From Candidatus Pollutiaquabacter sp. (GTDB lineage: Bacteria; Bacteroidota; Bacteroidia; AKYH767-A; 2013-40CM-41-45), in NCBI GenBank assembly GCA_903854075.1, contig CAINVI010000371.1, positions 1 through 9,160 of the forward strand: a stretch of 9,160 nucleotides of DNA. Reading direction: 5' to 3'. Below the pieces are notes generated by a model, which did no database searches, had not been told where the DNA came from, and worked only from the letters and a program-made list of their open reading frames with translations. Within the stretch, counting starts at the first letter, position 1; each line of letters begins with the position of its first letter. This document shows positions 6,294 through 9,160 of this stretch, in pieces. Position numbers and translations under genes: made by a program.

Positions 6294-8795
6294 TCAGCGG
6301 CGCCCGCCACCCATCATTCCTCCGCCCTCCATGCCTTCACCACCGCCTTCTTTCAGGTCATCATTCCGGATGTTCTTTTTCTTGGAATTAGAGAACTCCA
6401 TTTTACCGAAGCGATAATCAAGACTCACGCGTACTCCGAGGAAAAAGAAACGGTTATTTCCGGAATACGAGAACCCTTCTCCTGAATATTCATTACGGAA
6501 ATTCATATACCAGGACGCGAAATTATCCAGTCCAAAACCCAATCCGCCGTTTCCGGCTTTAAACTCACGACGAGCACTGAGGTTATAATACCAAAAGGAG
6601 GTGGATGTGCCCTGTACGCTGATTTTAGGACCGTTGAAGTTACCAAACGCCATAATTCCCCATTGTTTACCGAACTTATAGGATCCGTAAAGGTTGAAAC
6701 TGTAGTTGATACCGTCATTCGAAAGCACCTGCGAATAGCCGGCGGTTTTCACCTTATAATAGTACAGATTAGCATTAGCCCCGCAGAAAACTTTCATCTT
6801 CCACATCACATTCACCCCAAGACTTATACCGGTGGTATAGTTCTTGCCAATGTTGTCGTACGTAGTTACATAAATACTGTCGTTCTCAATAAATCGTATG
6901 CTTTCAATCGAATTATTGGTAAACCGATGATAAGCACTTGCATTGATAGAGCCGAATTTTTTAAACGTGTTATAACCTAGTTCAAATCCATGACTGACCT
7001 CGGGCTCGAGTTCGGGGTTACCGTAGGTGATATTAAACGAATCACTGGTGTTCACCCACGGATTAAGAAAGGTCATACCAGGCCGCTGAATGCGCTGGGT
7101 GTAACTGATCTTGGTGGTATATTTCCCGGACTTGGCATAAGAAACCGTAGCGGTTGGAATAAGATTTCCGTATTCACTGGTGAAGGAGCTTTCGTCATCC
7201 TGGAATCTCCCGGCGACATCCGTGTGCTCATAACGCAACCCTGCTTTGATACCGAATTTTCCCAAGGTCAGCGTACCCTGACCATATCCCGCGTAAACAT
7301 CCTGATCATAATCGAACAAATTGCTGCGAGCATTATCACGTACGAATTCTCCTGTTGCCATATCGAACACATCGTAAGTATATTCACTGGAAACGTCGCG
7401 CTGAATGGTTTTTAAGCCCGTTTCGACTAAGAATTTTTTACCCACCGGTTGCGCATAATCCGCTTGCAAGGTCTTCTCACTATTGAAGTTCCTGTTTAAA
7501 CTCGATTCCTGATAATACATTACATCATTGGCATCGAGTCGCTCAACATCGTAATCTGTTTTACGATCATTGTTCGATAGCTGCGCGGAAATTGTCAGCT
7601 CTTGCTCTTTCTTTTTAAATGATCGTTTGTAGTCGATGTTCGCATCGTACGAAAGTCCATTGGTTAAATTCGTATAATCATTCGTAAAAGTTTCAGAATA
7701 TCCGATACCGTTGGAGGAAAACAGATTTAATGTTTCACCACGGGAACCGTTGCGAAAATTATTCAGTCGAAAGGAGCCGCTGAGATTGCTCTTACTTGTC
7801 AGATCAACATCTGTATTGAACTGTGCATAGGGTCCGGCGCCGTAAGTACGGTTATCGCCGGTTTGCTGTAGATTCGTTGTTAACCCTGCTGATTCTGTCA
7901 CCCGAAGGTTATCAATTTCCCCAAAACCAAAATATCCGAAACCACCAAGATTCACGCCTGTTCCCCACCGACCTCTACGGTAGTTAATATTCGAAAAAAG
8001 ATTGCTACTCCTCGTGCCAAGTCCGGCATTTACGGAGCCGCTTACGCCCTGTATGTTTTTCTTCTTAGTAATGATATTGATAATTCCTCCTGTTCCTTCC
8101 GCGTCGTATTTAGCCGAAGGACTGGTGATCACTTCTACTTTTTCTATCTCATCAGCAGGAATCATTTTTAACGCATCAGCAACAGAAGCGGCCATCAACG
8201 AGGAAGGCTTATCATTAATTAAGATTCTGACATTTTGTGTGCCCTGCAACATGACGTTACCATCAAGATCAACGCTTACCATCGGAACTTTTCGTAATAC
8301 ATCCGCAGAATTTCCGCCTTTTACACTGATATCTTTGTCCGCATTATATATCAGTTTGTCGACTTTCATTTCAATCAGTGATTTCTCCCCTTCTATAACA
8401 GCTTCTTTCAACATCGTGGCTGTTGGGGAAATTTTCAGATTGTTAAATTCTATCGAAAGATTCTTATCGTTAATGATAATGGAGTCTATGAAGCGTGTAT
8501 TATAACCCAGGAACGAAACCGAGAGCCGGTATTTACCATTTTTAATGTTCTTCAATTTGAAGTCGCCTTGTTCATCGGCAACCGTTCCGTCGGATGGCTT
8601 GGAGCTCCCTTTTTCAAATAAGGAAATCGTACAGAATCCAATAGCTGTACCGGTCAAGGAATCAACTACATTTCCGGTAATCTTACCGTCGTATATTTTC
8701 GGTGAAGCACTGCCGCCCATTCCACCCATGAATTGAGCCTTAACAGAAAATGTTACTGCCGATAACATCAACATCAATGTAATACAGACCTTCAT
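6294..8795 (-). CDS. Outer-membrane beta-barrel protein, TonB-receptor-like with regulatory-like N-domain
   Basis: This 833-residue protein has the build of the Bacteroidota outer-membrane barrel family related to TonB-dependent receptors. A signal peptide covers residues 1-20 (SVKA-QF). A carboxypeptidase-regulatory-like domain spans about 37-118 (ITGNVVDSLTGTAIGFCTISL, then GKYRLSVSFLGY). The plug is about 130-245, with VDKLIYN, DVLRKVP, VRILINDKP, IEKVEVITSPSAKYDAEGTG and GIINIITKKK. The barrel is about 250-800, with the conserved QRPGMTFLNPW and YGNPELEPE blocks (571-598), and ends in RVSLDYRFG. A lysine-rich stretch and a Gly/Met-rich tail (to 833) follow the last strand; a shorter Gly/Met segment lies just after the signal peptide. 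It probably sits in the outer membrane; the substrate is unknown and no clear TonB box is visible. It lies between an MFS transporter and polA on the same strand. The 25 bases before the ATG are very AT-rich, including TAGTTTTA, one mismatch from TAnnTTTG. Confidence 0.9.
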   Translation of the reverse strand: MKVCITLMLMLSAVTFSVKAQFMGGMGGSASPKIYDGKITGNVVDSLTGTAIGFCTISLFEKGSSKPSDGTVADEQGDFKLKNIKNGKYRLSVSFLGYNTRFIDSIIINDKNLSIEFNNLKISPTATMLKEAVIEGEKSLIEMKVDKLIYNADKDISVKGGNSADVLRKVPMVSVDLDGNVMLQGTQNVRILINDKPSSLMAASVADALKMIPADEIEKVEVITSPSAKYDAEGTGGIINIITKKKNIQGVSGSVNAGLGTRSSNLFSNINYRRGRWGTGVNLGGFGYFGFGEIDNLRVTESAGLTTNLQQTGDNRTYGAGPYAQFNTDVDLTSKSNLSGSFRLNNFRNGSRGETLNLFSSNGIGYSETFTNDYTNLTNGLSYDANIDYKRSFKKKEQELTISAQLSNNDRKTDYDVERLDANDVMYYQESSLNRNFNSEKTLQADYAQPVGKKFLVETGLKTIQRDVSSEYTYDVFDMATGEFVRDNARSNLFDYDQDVYAGYGQGTLTLGKFGIKAGLRYEHTDVAGRFQDDESSFTSEYGNLIPTATVSYAKSGKYTTKISYTQRIQRPGMTFLNPWVNTSDSFNITYGNPELEPEVSHGFELGYNTFKKFGSINASAYHRFTNNSIESIRFIENDSIYVTTYDNIGKNYTTGISLGVNVMWKMKVFCGANANLYYYKVKTAGYSQVLSNDGINYSFNLYGSYKFGKQWGIMAFGNFNGPKISVQGTSTSFWYYNLSARREFKAGNGGLGFGLDNFASWYMNFRNEYSGEGFSYSGNNRFFFLGVRVSLDYRFGKMEFSNSKKKNIRNDDLKEGGGEGMEGGGMMGGGRR

Positions 8796-8856
8796 AATAA
8801 ATAATTATCGTTTAAAACTACTACCGAACAGCTAACGCCAGCCACTACTTTCTTAG

Positions 8857-9160
8857 TTATTCTTCGACATAATCCAGTCGCTTCCCGTACGTTTCGTGGA
8901 AAGTGGACGCAGCGTAAAGTGCAAGCAGGAAAACAACGGAACCTACGACTATCAGACTCTGAAACAACGATAAGCTGAAAATGTTCTCCAGCCAGATTCG
9001 TAAGGGAATCAGCAAGGTAATTGCACCACGCATAAAGTTGGTGATTGTTGCCGTTACAGTTACCCGGAGATTTGTACCGAAAGCTTCTGCAGCTGTAGTT
9101 ACAAATATCGACATGTATCCGCAACCGAAACCCATCAGCAAGGAAGAACTGACTAACAGA
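8857..9160 (-). CDS. MFS transporter, C-terminal fragment
   Basis: These are the last 100 or so residues of a major facilitator superfamily transporter; the frame is open to the right edge, so the N-terminus is outside the window. Three hydrophobic segments are visible: one ending at GYMSIFVTTAAEAF, one around FMRGAITLLIPLRIW, and a last one around SLIVVGSVVFLLALYAAS. They fit helices 10-12 of a 12-helix carrier. The EAFGTNLRVTVTATITNFMRG loop/helix with conserved GTN-R-T resembles Bacteroidota MFS (sugar-porter-like) proteins. The polar tail FHETYGKRLDYVEE is also typical and ends in TAA at 8857-8859. It is an inner-membrane proton-coupled or facilitated carrier; the substrate cannot be read from this part. 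The stop lies about 61 bases upstream of the barrel gene on the same strand, with no hairpin terminator in the gap. Confidence 0.85.
   Translation of the reverse strand, partial: LLVSSSLLMGFGCGYMSIFVTTAAEAFGTNLRVTVTATITNFMRGAITLLIPLRIWLENIFSLSLFQSLIVVGSVVFLLALYAASTFHETYGKRLDYVEE

Noticed and set aside
8002..8505. 167-codon plus-strand open frame opposite the barrel gene
   Set aside because: It lies entirely antisense to the well-supported plug domain and has low-complexity hydrophobic composition typical of a shadow frame.
8796..8856. Possible terminator or clear promoter between the MFS and barrel genes
   Set aside because: The only inverted sequence (GCTGGCGTTAGC on the minus strand) gives three proper base pairs and no T-run, and TAGTTTTA lacks a spaced -33 element.
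8792..9124. 110-codon minus-strand open frame overlapping the MFS fragment
   Set aside because: The alternative frame on the same strand gives clear transmembrane helices and MFS motifs; this one is Cys/Arg-rich and incoherent.
1..9160. A defence island, mobile element or new multi-gene system
   Set aside because: Every gene except the 229-residue protein belongs to a known family, and no integrase, transposase, CRISPR repeat, toxin-antitoxin pair or linked unknown genes are visible.

Overview
The window looks like a piece of a Bacteroidota chromosome. The evidence is a secreted protease with a C-terminal type IX secretion (T9SS) sorting domain, an outer-membrane barrel with a carboxypeptidase-regulatory-like domain in front of a TonB-type plug, signal peptides ending in A-Q, and start codons without clear Shine-Dalgarno sequences. 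Base composition is moderate and looks even throughout. I see no tRNA, rRNA, CRISPR array, IS element or phage gene. The genus cannot be fixed from this sequence alone.

Left part, plus strand. The C-terminal end of a PLP-dependent trans-sulfuration enzyme (cystathionine gamma-synthase/lyase family) enters from the left edge and is closed by a 14-bp hairpin terminator. A leader of about 200 bases follows. Then comes a 690-residue secreted metalloprotease: signal peptide, M43-like (pappalysin/cytophagalysin) catalytic domain, PKD domain, MAM/choice-of-anchor-like beta domain and T9SS type A sorting domain. A perfect 15-bp hairpin with a T-run ends it. The next gene starts with GTG and encodes an unrecognised 229-residue exported, beta-rich protein.

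Right part, minus strand, read from right to left. The C-terminal end of an MFS transporter is followed after about 61 bases by an 833-residue outer-membrane beta-barrel protein. After another 43 bases comes full-length DNA polymerase I, with the 5' nuclease, 3'-5' proofreading and polymerase motifs all intact. No hairpin terminator is visible in either gap, so read-through into polA is plausible.

The two blocks converge at 3416-3419. There the stop codons of the 229-residue gene and polA overlap by four bases, with no terminator between them.

Most of the window is ordinary core or envelope content, and I found no convincing new multi-gene system. The points most worth a second look are the glycine/methionine-rich segments at both ends of the barrel protein, a sliding-clamp-binding-like motif in the PolA linker, the terminator-less convergent overlap, and the orphan barrel-like gene with a GTG start and an eight-T tract.
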